A stretch of DNA of 64,000 bases. It comes from Xylocopa sonorina. Lineage: Eukaryota; Arthropoda; Insecta; Hymenoptera; Apidae. The first letter of the stretch is position 1. Every line of letters starts with the position of its first letter. The notes beneath the pieces are model-generated. The model did no database searches and had not been told where the DNA came from. It saw nothing but the letters and a program-made list of their open reading frames with translations. Below, piece by piece: positions 1 through 13,316 of this stretch. The DNA is taken from contig NW_027490494.1 of assembly GCF_050948175.1 (NCBI RefSeq), forward strand, positions 1 to 64,000, read 5' to 3'. Made by a program: the position numbers and the translations under genes.

Positions 1-59
1 AGAGCAGATAAGCATAATGCGATGCATAGAGCTTTACAACCTTAAACTTACTTTGAACT
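1..59. other. Left end, no clear match to the monomer
   Basis: These bases cannot be aligned by eye to the satellite consensus. They may be unique flanking DNA or a badly decayed monomer. No gene or motif is evident. The stretch is too short to decide, and sequence left of the window would settle it. Confidence 0.4.
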
Positions 60-92
60 GTTTATATGAAATGCGGTTTATATGATATTGCG
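60..92 (+). repeat. Short local direct duplication at the array edge
   Basis: The block 'gtttatatgaaatgcg' at 60-75 is followed directly by 'gtttatatgatattgcg' at 76-92. This looks like a small tandem duplication inside the first recognisable, heavily decayed monomer. It may have arisen by replication slippage at the array edge. Confidence 0.5.
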
Positions 93-2138
93 GTGCATGA
101 AGCATGACAAATTAAATGCTTCGGCACCTGGACATCTAGAAACGCTATTCCGTCGCAAGGAAGTGTGGCATTTACATTCTTTTAAAGTCTAGACAAGGTA
201 TACATAACACTTCGCAATGAATATTATATCTCATCATGAAACATACATGAGATGCGATATCGCGTTCTAGGAAGCATTAGAACTCTATTGCTTCGATACG
301 TAGACATCAGAGAACGCTATTTCCTAGCAAGGAAGCGTGGCCTTCACATTTTTTTGAAGTGTATACGAGGTCCACATAGCTCTTCGCAAAGAATATTGCA
401 TCTTATCATGATACGTAGAAATGAGATGCCATATCACATTTTAAGCAGCATTAGAACTCTATTGCTTGGATACGCAGACATCTGGAAACGTTATTTCCTA
501 AGAAGGAAGTGTGGTATTCGCAATCTTTGGTATTGTAGACGAGGTATACATAACACTTAGCAATGAATATTATATCTTATCCTGACACATAGAAATGAGT
601 TGCGATATGGCGTTATAGGAAGCATTGGAACTTTATTGATTCGATACGTAGACGTCTGGAAACGCATTTCCTAGCAAGGATGTGTTGCATTTACATTCTT
701 TTACAGTCTAGACGAGGTTTACATAACACTTCGCAATGAATATTCTATCTCATCGAGAAACAAATATCTGAGATGCGATATCGCAATTTAAGAATCATTA
801 CAGCTCTATTGCTTCTATACGTGGATATCAAGAAACGCTATATCCTAGCGAGCAAGTGTGGCAGTTACATTCTTTTGAAGTGTAGACGAGGCATACGTAA
901 CACTTCGCAATGAATATGATATCTTATCATGAAACATAGAAATAAGATGCGATATCACGTTTTGAGAAGCATTAGAACTCTATTTCCTCGATGCCTAGAC
1001 ATCTGGAAATGCTATTTGCTAGCAAGGAAGTGTGGCATTTAAATTCTTTTGAATTGCAGACGAGGTATACATACCACTTCGCAATGAATATTATATCTTA
1101 TCATGAAACATAGAAATGAGATGCCATATCGCGTTTTAAGAATCATTACAACCCTGCTGCTTCTTTACGCAGACATCTAGAAGCGCTATTCCTAGCAAGC
1201 ATGTGTGCCATTTACAATCTTTCAAAGTGTGGACGAGGTATACATAACACTTCGCAATGAATATTGCATTTTATCATGTAACATGGAAATGAGATTGGAT
1301 ATCGCGTATTAAGAAGCATTAGAACACAATTGTTTCGATACCTAGACATCTGGAAATGCTATGTCCTAGCAAGGAAGTGTCGCATTTACATTCTTTTGAA
1401 ATATAAACGAGGTATACATAACACTTCGCAATGAATATTATATCTTATCATGAAACATAGTAATGAGATGTGATGTCGCATTTAAAGTGGCATTAGAAAT
1501 CCATTGCTTCGATACGTAGACATCTGGAAACGCATTCCCTAACAAGGACGTGTGACATTTGCATTCTTTTGATGTGTAGACGAGGTGTACATAACACTTC
1601 GCAATGAATATTATGTCTTGACATCAAACATAGAAATGAGATGCGATATCGCGTTCTAAGAAGCATTAGAACCCTATTGCTTCGATACGAAGACATCTGG
1701 AAACGCATTTCCTAGCAAAAGGTGTGGCATCTACGATCTTGAGAAGTGTAGACGGGGTACACATAAAACTTCGCAATGAATATTACATCTTACCATGAAA
1801 CATAGAAATGAGATGCGATATCGCGCTTTAAGAAGCATTAGAAATCTACTGCTACGATACGTAGACATCTGCAAACGCTATTTCCTAGCGAGGAAGTGTG
1901 GCATTCACATTCATTTGAAGTGTAAACGCGGAATACATAACACTTCGCAAATCATATTATATCTTACCATGAAACATAGAAATGAGATGCGATATCGCGT
2001 TTTAAGAAGCATTAGAACTCTATTCCTACGATGCGTATCTGCAAACAATATTTCCCAGCAAGGAAGTGTCACATTTACATTCTTTTGAAATGAATACGAG
2101 GTATACATAACACTCCACACTGAATATTATATGTTATC
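60..2138 (+). repeat. Diverged edge monomers of the satellite
   Basis: About twelve monomers show many private substitutions and small indels. Landmark starts lie at 236, 408, 582, about 755, 929, 1103, 1276, 1450, 1623, 1795 and 1969, then 2139, giving lengths of 172-174 and finally 170 bp. The last value comes from a 4-bp loss near 2037, where 'cgtatctgc' replaces 'cgtagacatctgc'. Most copies carry 'cgcaatgaatatt' and 'attcttttgaag' instead of the core forms 'cgcaaatcatatt' and 'attcatttgaag'. Core-type sequence first appears near 1945. Loss of homogeneity at one end is typical of a satellite edge that unequal exchange no longer corrects. I infer that the array's left boundary lies near the start of the window. 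Confidence 0.85.
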
Positions 2139-5100
2139 ACGAAACATAGAAATGAAATGCGACATCTCGTTTTAAGAAGCATTAGAACTCTATCGCTACG
2201 ATACTTAGACATCTGCAAACGCTATTTCCTAGCATGGAAATGTCGCATTTATATTCCATTGAAGTGAATACGAGGTATGCATGACACCTCGCAATGCATA
2301 TTATATTTTATCATGAAACATAGAAATGATATGCGACATCTTGTTTTAAGAAGTATTAGAACTCTATTCTTACGATACGTGGTCATCTGGAAACGCTATT
2401 TCCTAGCAAGAAAGTGTCGCATTTACATTCTTTTGAAGTGTAGACGAGGAATACATAACACTTCGCAAATCATATTATATCTTACGATGAAACATAGAAA
2501 TGAGATGCGATATGGCGTTTTAAGAAGCATTAGAAATCTATTGCTACGATACGTAGACATCTGCAAACGCTATTTCCTAGCGAGGGAGTGTCGCATTCAC
2601 ATTCATTTGTAGTGTAGACGAGGAATACATGACACTTCGCAAATCATATTATATCTTACCATGAAACATAGATATGCGATGCGATATCGCGTTTTAAGAA
2701 GCATCAGAGATCCATTGCTACGATACGTAGACATCTGCAGACGCTATTTCCTTCCAAGGAAGTGTCGCATTTACATTCATTTGAAGTGTAGACGAGGAAT
2801 ACATATCACTTCGCAAATCATATTATACCTTACCATGAAACATAGAAAGAGAATGCGATATCGCGTTTTAAGAATCATAAGAACTCTATTGCTACGATAC
2901 TTAGACATCTGCAAACGCTATTTCCTAGCATGGAAGTGTCGCATTTATATTCCATTGAAGTGAATACGAGGTATGCATGACACTTCGCAAATCATATTAT
3001 ACTTTACCATGAAACATAGAAATGGGATGCGATATCGCGTTTTAAGAATCATAAGATATCTATTGCTACGATACGTAGACATCTGCAAACGCTATTTCCT
3101 TGCAAGGAAGTGTCGCATTCACATTCATTTGAAGTGTAGACGAGGAATACATGATACTTCGCAAATCCTATTATATCTTACCATGAAACATAGAAATGAG
3201 ATGCGATATCGCGTTCTAAGAAGCATTAGAACACTATTGCTTCGATACGTACACATCTGCAAACGCTATTTCCTTGCAAGGAAGTGTCGCATTTGCATTC
3301 ATTTGAAGTGTAGACGAGGAATACATATCACTTCGCAAATCATATTATACCTTACCATGAAACATAGAAATGGAATGCGATATCGCGTTTTAAGAATCAT
3401 AAGATCTCTATTGCTACGATACGTAGACATCTGCAAACGCTATTTCCTTGCAAGGAAGTGTCGCATTTACATTCATTAGAAGTGTTGACGAGGAATACAT
3501 AACACTTCGCAAATCATATTATATCTTACCATGAAACATAGAAATGAGATGGAATATCGCGTTTTAAGAATCATAAGAACTCTATTGCTACGATACTTAG
3601 ACATCTGCAAACGCTATTTCCTAGCATGGAAGTGTCGCATTTATATTCCATTGAAGTGAATACGAGGTATGCATGACACCTCGCAATGGATATTATATCT
3701 TATCATGAAACATAGAAATGATATGCGACATCTTGTTTTAAGAAGTATTAGAACTCCATTCTTACGATACGTGGTCATCTGGAAACGCTATTTCCTAGCA
3801 AGAAAGTGTCGCATTTACATTCTTTTGAAGTGTAGACGAGGAATACATAACACTTCGCAAATCATATTATATCTTACCATGAAACATAGAAATGAGATGC
3901 GATATCGCGTTTTAAGAAGCATCAGAAATCTATTGCTACGATACGTAGACATCTGCAAACGCTATTTCCTAGCGAGGGAGTGTCGCATTCACATTCATTT
4001 GTAGTGTAGACGAGGAATACATGTCACTTCGCAAATCATATTATATCTTACCATGAAACATAGAAATGAGATGCAATATCGCGTTCTAAGAATCATAAGA
4101 ACACTATTGCTACGATACGTAGACATCTGCAAACGCTATTTCTTTGCAAGGAAGTGTCGCATTTACATTCATTTGAAGTGTAGACGAGGAATACATAACA
4201 CTTCGCAAATCATATTATATCTTACCATGAAACATAGAATTGAGATCGATACCGCGTTTTAAGAATCATAAGAACTCCATTGCTACGATACGTAGACACC
4301 TGCAAACGCCATTTCCTTGCAAGGAAGTGTCGCATTTACATTCATTTGAAACGTAGACGAGGAATACATAACACTTCGCAAATCATATTATATCTTACCA
4401 TGAAACATAGAAATGAGATGCGATATCGCGTTTTAAAAAGCATTAGAAATCTATTGCAACGATACGTAGACATCTGCAAACGCTATTTCCTAGCGAGGAA
4501 GTGTCGCATTCACATTCATTTGAATTGTAGAACAGGAATACATGACACTTCGCAAATCATATTATATCTTACCATGAAACATAGAAATGAGATGCGATAT
4601 CGCGTTTTAAGAAGCATTAGAAAGCTATTGCTACGACACGTAGACATCTGCAAACGCTATTTCCTAGCGAGGAAGTATCTCATTCGCATTCATTTGAAGT
4701 GTAGACGAGGAATACATAACACTTCGCAAATCATGTTATATCTTACCATGAAACATAGAAATGAGATGCGATATCGCGTTTTAAGAAGAATTAGAACACT
4801 ATAGCTACGATAGGTAGACATTTGCAAACGCTACTTCCTTGCAAGGAAGTGTCGCATTTACATTCATTTGAAGTGTAGAGGAGGAATACATAACACTTCG
4901 CGAATCATATTACATCTTAACATGAAACATAGAAATGAGATGCGATATCGCGCTTTAAGTAGCATTAGAAATCTATTGCCACGATACGTAGACATCTGCA
5001 AACGCTATTTCCTAGCGAGGAAGTGTCGCATTCACATTCATTTGAAGTGTAGGAGAGGAATACATGACACTTCGCAAATCATATTATATCTTACCATGAA

Positions 5101-6714
5101 ACATTGAAATGAGATGCGATATCGCGTTTTAAGAAGCATTAGAAATCTATTGCTACGACACGTAGACATCTGCAATCGCTACTTCTTTGCAAGGAAGTGT
5201 CGCATTTACATTCATTTGAAGTGTAGACGAGGAATACATAACACTTCGCAAATTATATTATATCTTACCATGAAACATAGAAATGAGATGCGATATCGCG
5301 TTTTAAGAAGCATTAGAAATCTATTGCTACGATACGTAGACATCTGCAAAAGCTATTTCCTTGCAAGGAAGGGTCGCATTTATAATCATTTGAAGTGTAG
5401 ACGAGGAATACATAACACTTCGCAAATCATATTATATCTTACAATGAAACATAAAATTGAGATCGATATCGCGTTTTAAGAATCATAAGAACTCCATTGC
5501 CACGATACGTAGACACCTGCAAACGCTATTTCCTTGCAAGGAAGTGTCGCATTTACGTTCATTTGAAACGTAGACGAGGAATACATAACACTTCGCAAAT
5601 CATATTATATCTTACCATGAAACATAGAAATGAGATGCGATATCGCGGTTTTAAGAAGCATCAGAGATCCATTGCTACGATACGTAGAAATCTGCAGACG
5701 CTATTTCCTTCCAAGGAAGTGTCGCATTTACATTTATTTGAAGTGTAGACGAGGAATACATATCACTTCGCAAATCATATTATACCTTACCATGAAACAT
5801 AGAAATGAGATGCGATATCGCGTTCTAAGAAGCATTAGAACACTATTGCTTCGATACGTACACATCTGCAAACGCTATTTCCTTGCAAGGAAGTGTCGCA
5901 TTTGCATTCATTTGAAGTGTAGACGAGGAATACATATCACTTCGCAAATCATATTATACCTTACCATGAAACATAGAAATGGAATGCGATATCGCGTTTT
6001 AAGAATCATAAGATCTCTATTGCTACGATACGTAGACATCTGCAAACGCTATTTTCTTGCAAGGAAGTGTCGCATTTACATTCATTTGAAGTGTTGACGA
6101 GGAATACATAACACTTCGCAAATCATGTTATATCTTACCATGAAACATAGAAATGAGATGCGATATCGCGTTTTAAGAAGAATTAGAACTCTATTGCTAC
6201 GATACGTAGACATCTGCAAAAGCTATTTCCTTGCAAGGAAGGGTCGCATTTATAATCATTTGAAGTGTAGACGGGGAATACATAACACTTTGCGAATCAT
6301 ATTACATCTTACCATGAAACATAGAAATGAGATGCGATATCGCGCTTTAAGTAGCATTAGAAATCTATTGCTACGATACGTAGACATCTGCAAACGCTAT
6401 TTCCTAGCGAGGAAGTGTCGCATTCACATTCATTTGAAGTGTAGAAGAGGAATACATGACACTTCGCAAATCATATTATATCTTACCATGAAACATAGAA
6501 ATGAGATGCGATATCGCTTTTTAAGAAGCATTAGAAATCTATTGCTACGATACGTAGACATCTGCAAACGCTATTTCCTAGCGAGGAAGTGTGGCATTCA
6601 CATTCATTTGAAGCGTAGACGGGGAATACATAACACTTCGCAAATCATATTATATCTTACCATGAAACATAGAATTGAGATCGATACCGCGTTTTAAGAA
6701 TCATAAGAACTCCA

Positions 6715-7408
6715 TTGCTACGATACGTAGACATCTGCAAACGCTATTTCCTTGCAAGGAAGTGTGGCATTTACTTTCATTTGAAGTGTAGACGAGGAAT
6801 ACATAGCACTTCGCAAATCATATTATATCTTACCATGAACTATAGAAATGAGTTGCGATATCGCGTTTTAAGAATCATAAGAACTCTATTGCTACGAGAC
6901 GTAGACATCTGCTATCGCAATTTCTATGCAAGGAAGCGTTTCATTTACATTCATTTGAAGTGTAGACGAGGAATACATAACACTTCGCAAATCATATTAT
7001 ATCTTACCATGAAACATAGAATTGAGATCGATACCGCGTTTTAAGAATCATAAGAACTCCATTGCTACGATACGTAGACATCTGCAAACGCAATTTCCTT
7101 GCTAGAAAGTGTCGCATTTACTTTCATTTGAAGTGTAGACGAGGAACACATAACACTTCGCAAATCATATTATATCTTACCATGAACTATAGAAATGAGT
7201 TGCGATATCGCGTTTTAAGAATCATAAGAACTCTATTGCTACGAGACGTAGACATCTGCTATCGCAATTTCTATGCAAGGAAGCGTTTCATTTACATTCA
7301 TTTGAAGTGTAGACGAGGAATACATAACACTTCGCAAGTCATATTATATCTTACCATGAAACATAGAAATGAGATGCGATATCGCGTTTTAAGAAGCATT
7401 AGAACCCT
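6715..7408 (+). repeat. Two-monomer (347-bp) tandem duplication
   Basis: The segment starting at 6715 is repeated from 7062, an offset of 347 bp, which is two monomers minus one base. Both copies contain the rare variants 'atgaactatag', 'gagttgcgatatc', 'tacgagacgtag' and 'gctatcgcaatttctatg'. The 173-bp variant in each unit explains the missing base. Related variants recur near 10.83-10.93, 13.44-13.55, 15.87-15.98, 38.73-38.84 and 40.46-40.57 kb. Confidence 0.8.
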
Positions 7409-8244
7409 ATTGCTACGATAGGTAGATATCTGCAAACGCTATTTCTTTGCAAGGAAGTGTTGCATTTACATTCATTTGAATCGTAGACGAGGAATACATA
7501 AAACTTCGCAAATTACATTATATCCTACCATGAGACATAGAAATGAGATGCGATATCGCGATTTAAGAAGCATTAGAAATCTATTGCTACGATACGTAGA
7601 TATCTGCATACGCTATTTCCTTGCAAGGAAGTGTCGCATTTACATTCATTTGAAGTGTAGACGAGGAATACATAACACTTCGCAAATCATATTATATCTT
7701 ACCATGAAACATAGAATTGAGATCGATACCGCGTTTTAAGAATCATAAGAACTCCATTGCTACGATACGTAGACATCTGCAAACGCTATTTCTTTGCAAG
7801 GAAGTGTCGCATTTACATTCATTTGAAGTGTAGACGAGGAATACATAACACTTCGCAAATCATATTATATCTTACCATGAAACATTGAAATGAGATGCGA
7901 TATCGCGTTTTAAGAAGCATTAGAACCCTATTGCTACGATAGGTAGACATCTGCATACGCTATTTCCTTGCAAGGAAGTGTCGCATTTACATTCATTTGA
8001 AGCGTAGACGAGGAATACATAACACTTCGCAAATCATATTATATCTTACCATGAAACATAGAAATGAGATGCGATATCGCCTTTTAAGAAGCATTAGAAC
8101 CCTATTGCTACGGTAGGTAGATATCTGCAAACGCTATTTCCTTGCAAGGAAGTGTCGCATTTACATTCATTTGAAGTGTAGACGAGGAATACATAACACT
8201 TCGCAAATCATATTATATCTTACCATGAAACATAGAAATGAGAT

Positions 8245-8254
8245 GCGATATCGC
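8245..8254. other. 10-bp perfect palindrome gcgatatcgc (one of hundreds)
   Basis: Consensus positions 21-30 of the monomer, counted from the landmark ATG, equal their own reverse complement, with EcoRV-type GATATC in the centre. The site is present in most A-type monomers. It is lost in B-type copies ('caatatctcg') and in the 173-bp variant ('gatcgatacc'). A dyad site repeated every 174 bp could bind a dimeric protein, but no binding protein can be inferred from this sequence alone. Confidence 0.7.
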
Positions 8255-8311
8255 GTTTTAAGAAGCATTAGAAATCTGTTGCTACGATACGTAGACATCT
8301 GGAAACGCTAT

Positions 8312-8325
8312 TTCCTTGCAAGGAA
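8312..8325. other. 14-bp perfect palindrome ttccttgcaaggaa (one of many)
   Basis: Consensus positions 88-101 are self-complementary. The centre lies 69 bp from the centre of the 10-bp palindrome. Many monomers carry it exactly. Common variants break the symmetry: 'ttcctagcaaggaa', 'ttctttgcaaggaa', 'ttcctttcaaggaa' and 'ttaattgcaaggaa'. Short dyads are a known feature of several centromeric satellites, where hairpin formation has been proposed; any role here is inference. Confidence 0.7.
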
Positions 8326-8572
8326 GTGTCGCATTTACATTCATTTGAAGTGTAGACGAGGAATACATAACACTTCGCAAATCATATTATATCTTACCAT
8401 GAAACATAGAAATGAGATGCGATATCGCGTTTTAAGAAGCATTAGAAATCTATTGCTACGATACGTAGACATCTGGAAACGCTATCCCCTTGCAAGGAAG
8501 TGTCGCATTTACATTCATTTGAAGTGTAGACGAGGAATACATAACACTTCGCAAATCATATTATATCTTACC

Positions 8573-8745
8573 ATGAAACATAGAATTGAGATCGATACCG
8601 CGTTTTAAGAATCATAAGAACTCCATTGCTACGATACGTAGACATCTGCAAACGCTATTTCTTTGCAAGGAAGTGTCGCATTTACATTCATTTGAAGTGT
8701 AGACGAGGAATACATAACACTTCGCAAATCATATTATATCTTACC
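8573..8745 (+). repeat. Representative 173-bp subfamily monomer (1-bp deletion)
   Basis: The sequence after the landmark reads 'gaattgagatcgataccgcg' instead of the usual form ending 'gatgcgatatcgcg'. It is one base shorter and gains ATCGAT. It shifts the 58-codon frame, so open frames stop shortly after it. I count at least 22 copies, near 4243, 5457, 6669, 7019, 7713, 8582, 8929, 9798, 10669, 11016, 11537, 12057, 13274, 14319, 15708, 16925, 19535, 39259, 43261, 45870, 47610 and 48655. None was seen between about 19.6 and 39.2 kb or after 48.7 kb. The shared deletion marks a single origin and subsequent amplification. Confidence 0.85.
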
Positions 8746-10319
8746 ATGAAACATAGAAATGAGATGCGATATCGCGTTTTAAGAAGCATTAGAACCCTAT
8801 TGCTACGATACGTAGACATCTGCATACCCTATTTCCTTGCAAGGAAGTGTCGCATTTACATTCATTTGAAGTGTAGACGAGGAATACATAACACTTCGCA
8901 AATCATATTGTATCTTACCATGAAACGTAGAATTGAGATCGATACCGCGTTTTAAGAATCATAAGAACTCCATTGCTACGATACGTAGACATCTGCAAAC
9001 GCTATTTCTTTGCAAGGAAGTGTCGCATTTACATTCATTTGAAGTGTAGACGAGGAATACATAACACTTCGCAAATCATATTATATCTTACCATGAAACA
9101 TTGAAATGAGATGCGATATCGCGTTTTAAGAAGCATTAGAACCCTATTGCTACGATAGGTAGACATCTGCATACGCTATTTCCTTGCAAGGAAGTGTCGC
9201 ATTTACATTCATTTGAAGCGTAGACGAGGAATACATAACACTTCGCAAATCATATTATATCTTACCATGAAACATAGAAATGAGATGCGATATCGCCTTT
9301 TAAGAAGCATTAGAACCCTATTGCTACGGTAGGTAGATATCTGCAAACGCTATTTCCTTGCAAGGAAGTGTCGCATTTACATTCATTTGAAGTGTAGACG
9401 AGGAATACATAACACTTCGCAAATCATATTATATCTTACCATGAAACATAGAAATGAGATGCGATATCGCGTTTTAAGAAGCATTAGAAATCTGTTGCTA
9501 CGATACGTAGACATCTGGAAACGCTATTTCCTTGCAAGGAAGTGTCGCATTTACATTCATTTGAAGTGTAGACGAGGAATACATAACACTTCGCAAATCA
9601 TATTATATCTTACCATGAAACATAGAAATGAGATGCGATATCGCGTTTTAAGAAGCATTAGAAATCTATTGCTACGATACGTAGACATCTGGAAACGCTA
9701 TCCCCTTGCAAGGAAGTGTCGCATTTACATTCATTTGAAGTGTAGACGAGGAATACATAACACTTCGCAAATCATATTATATCTTACCATGAAACATAGA
9801 ATTGAGATCGATACCGCGTTTTAAGAATCATAAGAACTCCATTGCTACGATACGTAGACATCTGCAAACGCTATTTCTTTGCAAGGAAGTGTCGCATTTA
9901 CATTCATTTGAAGTGTAGACGAGGAATACATAACACTTCGCAAATCATATTATATCTTACCATGAAACATAGAAATGAGATGCGATATCGCGTTTTAAGA
10001 AGCATTAGAACCCTATTGCTACGATACGTAGATATCTGCATACCCTATTTCCTTGCAAGGAAGTGTCGCATTTACATTCATTTGAAGTGTAGACGAGGAA
10101 TACATAACACTTCGCAAATCATATTATATCTTACCATGAAACGTAGATATGAGATGCGATATCGCGTTTTAAGAAGCATTAGAAATCTGTTGCTACGATA
10201 CGTAGACATCTGGAAACGCTATTTCCTTGCAAGGAAGTGTCGCATTTACATTCATTTGAAGCGTAGACGGGGAATACATAACACTTCGCAAATCATATTA
10301 TATCTTACCATGAAACATA

Positions 10320-11684
10320 GAAATGAGATGCGATATCGCGTTTTAAGAAGCATTAGAACCCTATTGCTACGATAGGTAGATATCTGCAAACGCTATTTCC
10401 TTGCAAGGAAGTGTCGCATTTACATTCATTTGAAGTGTAGACGAGGAATACATAACACTTCGCAAATCATATTATATCTTACCATGAAACATAGAAATGA
10501 GATGCGATATCGCGTTTTAAGAAGCATTTGAAATCTGTTGCTACGATACGTAGACATCTGGAAACGCTATTTCCTTGCAAGGAAGTGTCGCATTTACATT
10601 CATTTGAAGTGTAGACGAGGAATACATAACACTTCGCAAATCATATTATATCTTACCATGAAGCATAGAATTGAGATCGATACCGCGTTTTAAGAATCAT
10701 AAGAACTCCATTGCTACGATACGTAGACATCTGCGAACGCTATTTCCTTGCAAGGAAGTGTGGCATTTACTTTCATTTGAAGTGTAGACGAGGAATACAT
10801 AGCACTTCGCAAATCATATTATATCTTACCATGAGCAATAGAAATGAGTTGCGATATCGCGTTTTAAGAATCATAAGAACTCTATTGCTACGAGACGTAG
10901 ACATCTGCAATCGCAATTTCTTTGCAAGGAAGCGTTTCATTTACATTCATTTGAAGTGTAGACGAGGAATACATAACACTTCGCAAATCATATTATATCT
11001 TACCATGAAACATAGAATTGAGATCGATACCGCGTTTTAAGAATCATAAGAACTCCATTGCTACGATACGTAGACATCTGCAAACGCTATTTCCTTGCTA
11101 GAAAGTGTCGCATTTACTTTCATTTGAAGTGTAGACGAGGAACACATAACACTTCGCAAATCATATTATATCTTACCATGAACTATAGAAATGAGATGCG
11201 ATATCGCGTTTTAAGAAGCATTAGAACCCTATTGCTACGATAGGTAGATATCTGCAAACGCTATTTCCTTGCAAGGAAGTGTCGCATTTACATTCATTTG
11301 AAGTGTAGACGAGGAATACATAACACTTCGCAAATCATATTATATCTTACCATGAAACATAGAAATGAGATGCGATATCGCGTTTTAAGAAGCATTTGAA
11401 ATCTGTTGCTACGATACGTAGACATCTGGAAACGCTATTTCCTTGCAAGGAAGTGTCGCATTTACATTCATTTGAAGTGTAGACGAGGAATACATAACAC
11501 TTCGCAAATCATATTATATCTTACCATGAAACATAGAATTGAGATCGATACCGCGTTTTAAGAATCATAAGAACTCCATTGCTACGATACGTAGACATCT
11601 GCAAACGCTATTTCCTTGCAAGGAAGTGTGGCATTTACTTTCATTTGAAGTGTAGACGAGGAATACATAGCACTTCGCAAGTCA
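10320..11684 (+). repeat. Five-monomer (868-bp) unit with partial second copy
   Basis: Bases from about 10,320 recur from about 11,188, offset 868 bp (5 x 174 minus 2). Shared markers are 'gaagcatttgaaatctg', the following 173-bp variant, and the 'gtgtggcatttactttc' monomer. Similarity in register ends near 10,816/11,684, so the second copy covers only about three monomers before the array switches to another sequence. Confidence 0.7.
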
Positions 11685-13316
11685 TATTATATCTTACCAT
11701 GAAACATAGAAATGAGATGCGATATCGCGTTTTAACAAGCATTAGAACCCTATTGCTACGATAGGTAGATATCTGCAAACGCTATTTCTTTGCAAGGAAG
11801 TGTCGCACTTACATTCATTTGAATCATAGACGAGGAATACATAAAACTTCGCAAATTACATTATATCCTACCATGAAACATAGAAATGAGATGCGATATT
11901 GCGTTTTAAGAAGCATTAGAAATCTATTGCTACGATACGTAGATATCTGCATACGCTATTTCCTTGCAAGGAAGTGTCGCATTTACATTCATTTGAAGTG
12001 TAGACGAGGAATACATAACACTTCGCAAATCATATTATATCTTACCATGAAACATAGAATTGAGATCGATACCGCGTTTTAAGAATCATAAGAACTCCAT
12101 TGCTACGATACGTAGACATCTGCAAACGCTATTTCTTTGCAAGGAAGTGTCGCATTTACATTCATTTGAAGTGTAGACGAGGAATACATAACACTTCGCA
12201 AATCATATTATATCTTACCATGAAACATAGAAATGAGATGCGATATCGCGTTTTAAGTAGCATTAGAACCCTATTGCTACGATAGGTAGACATCTGCATA
12301 CGCTATTTCCTTGCAAGGAAGTGTCGCATTTACATTCATTTGAAGCGTAGACGAGGAATACATAACACTTCGCAAATCATATTATATCTTACCATGAAAC
12401 ATAGAAATGAGATGCGATATCGCCTTTTAAGAAGCATTAGATCCCTATTGCTACGATAGGTAGATATCTGCAAACGCTATTTCCTTGCAAGGAAGTGTCG
12501 CATTTACATTCATTTGAAGCGTAGACGAGGAATACATAACACTTCGCAAATCATATTATATCTTACCATGAAACATAGAAATGAGATGCGATATCGCCTT
12601 TTAAGAAGCATTAGAACCCTATTGCTACGATAGGTAGATATCTGCAAACGCTATTTCCTTGCAAGGAAGTGTCGCATTTACATTCATTTGAAGTGTAGAC
12701 GAGGAATACATAACACTTCGCAAATCATATTATATCTTACCATGAAACATAGAAATGAGATGCGATATCGCGTTTTAAGAAGCATTAGAACCCTATTGCT
12801 ACGATAGGTAGACATCTGCATACGCTATTTCCTTGCAAGGAAGTGTCGCATTTACATTCATTTGAAGCGTAGACGAGGAATACATAACACTTCGCAAATC
12901 ATATTATATCTTACCATGAAACATAGAAATGAGATGCGATATCGCCTTTTAAGAAGCATTAGAACCCTATTGCTACGATAGGTAGATATCTGCAAACGCT
13001 ATTTCCTTGCAAGGAAGTGTCGCATTTACATTCATTTGGAGTGTAGACGAGGAATACATAACACTTCGCAAATCATATTATATCTTACCATGAAACATAG
13101 AAATGAGATGCGATATCGCGTTTTAAGAAGCATTAGAAATCTGTTGCTACGATACGTAGACATCTGGAAACGCTATTTCCTTGCAAGGAAGTGTCGCATT
13201 TACATTCATTTGAAGTGTAGACGAGGAATACATAACACTTCGCAAATCATATTATATCTTACCATGAAACATAGAATTGAGATCGATACCGCGTTTTAAG
13301 AATCATAAGAACTCCA

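Larger units (their letters stand above)
8225..8398 (+). repeat. Representative A-type 174-bp monomer
   Basis: This copy runs from one landmark ATG to the base before the next (8399) and is close to consensus. It differs from the commonest form at 'aaatctgtt' and 'tggaaacgc'. It contains the 10-bp palindrome at 8245-8254 and the 14-bp palindrome at 8312-8325. It also contains two copies of 'gaagtgt' 24 bp apart and a 7-bp inverted pair 'gaagtgt'/'acacttc' separated by 16 bp. Translated from the ATG it gives 58 residues without a stop, which is why tandem copies produce long open frames. Confidence 0.9.
7740..10146 (+). repeat. Seven-monomer (1,216-bp) higher-order repeat, two copies
   Basis: Copy 1 spans about 7740-8955 and copy 2 about 8956-10146, offset 1,216 bp (7 x 174 minus 2). 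Each unit contains two 173-bp monomers, which accounts for the offset. Shared markers include 'aacattgaaatgag' (landmarks 7877 and 9093), 'cgctatccccttg' and 'ctgcataccc'. The few differences include 'catattgtatc' in copy 1 against 'catattatatc' in copy 2. The pair diverges at about 10,146. Confidence 0.85.

Noticed and set aside
1..59. Unique flanking gene sequence
   Set aside because: It is too short and shows no coding or RNA signature. It could equally be a decayed monomer.
6715..7044. Open frames beginning with TTG as bacterial-style starts
   Set aside because: Nothing else in the window is prokaryotic. The TTG is simply part of 'attgctacg' or 'attgcttcg' in the monomer.
8225..8398. CENP-B box in the monomer
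   Set aside because: The 'cttcgcaaatcat' segment has TTCG but lacks the downstream A and CGGG positions of the box. No other part of the monomer fits.
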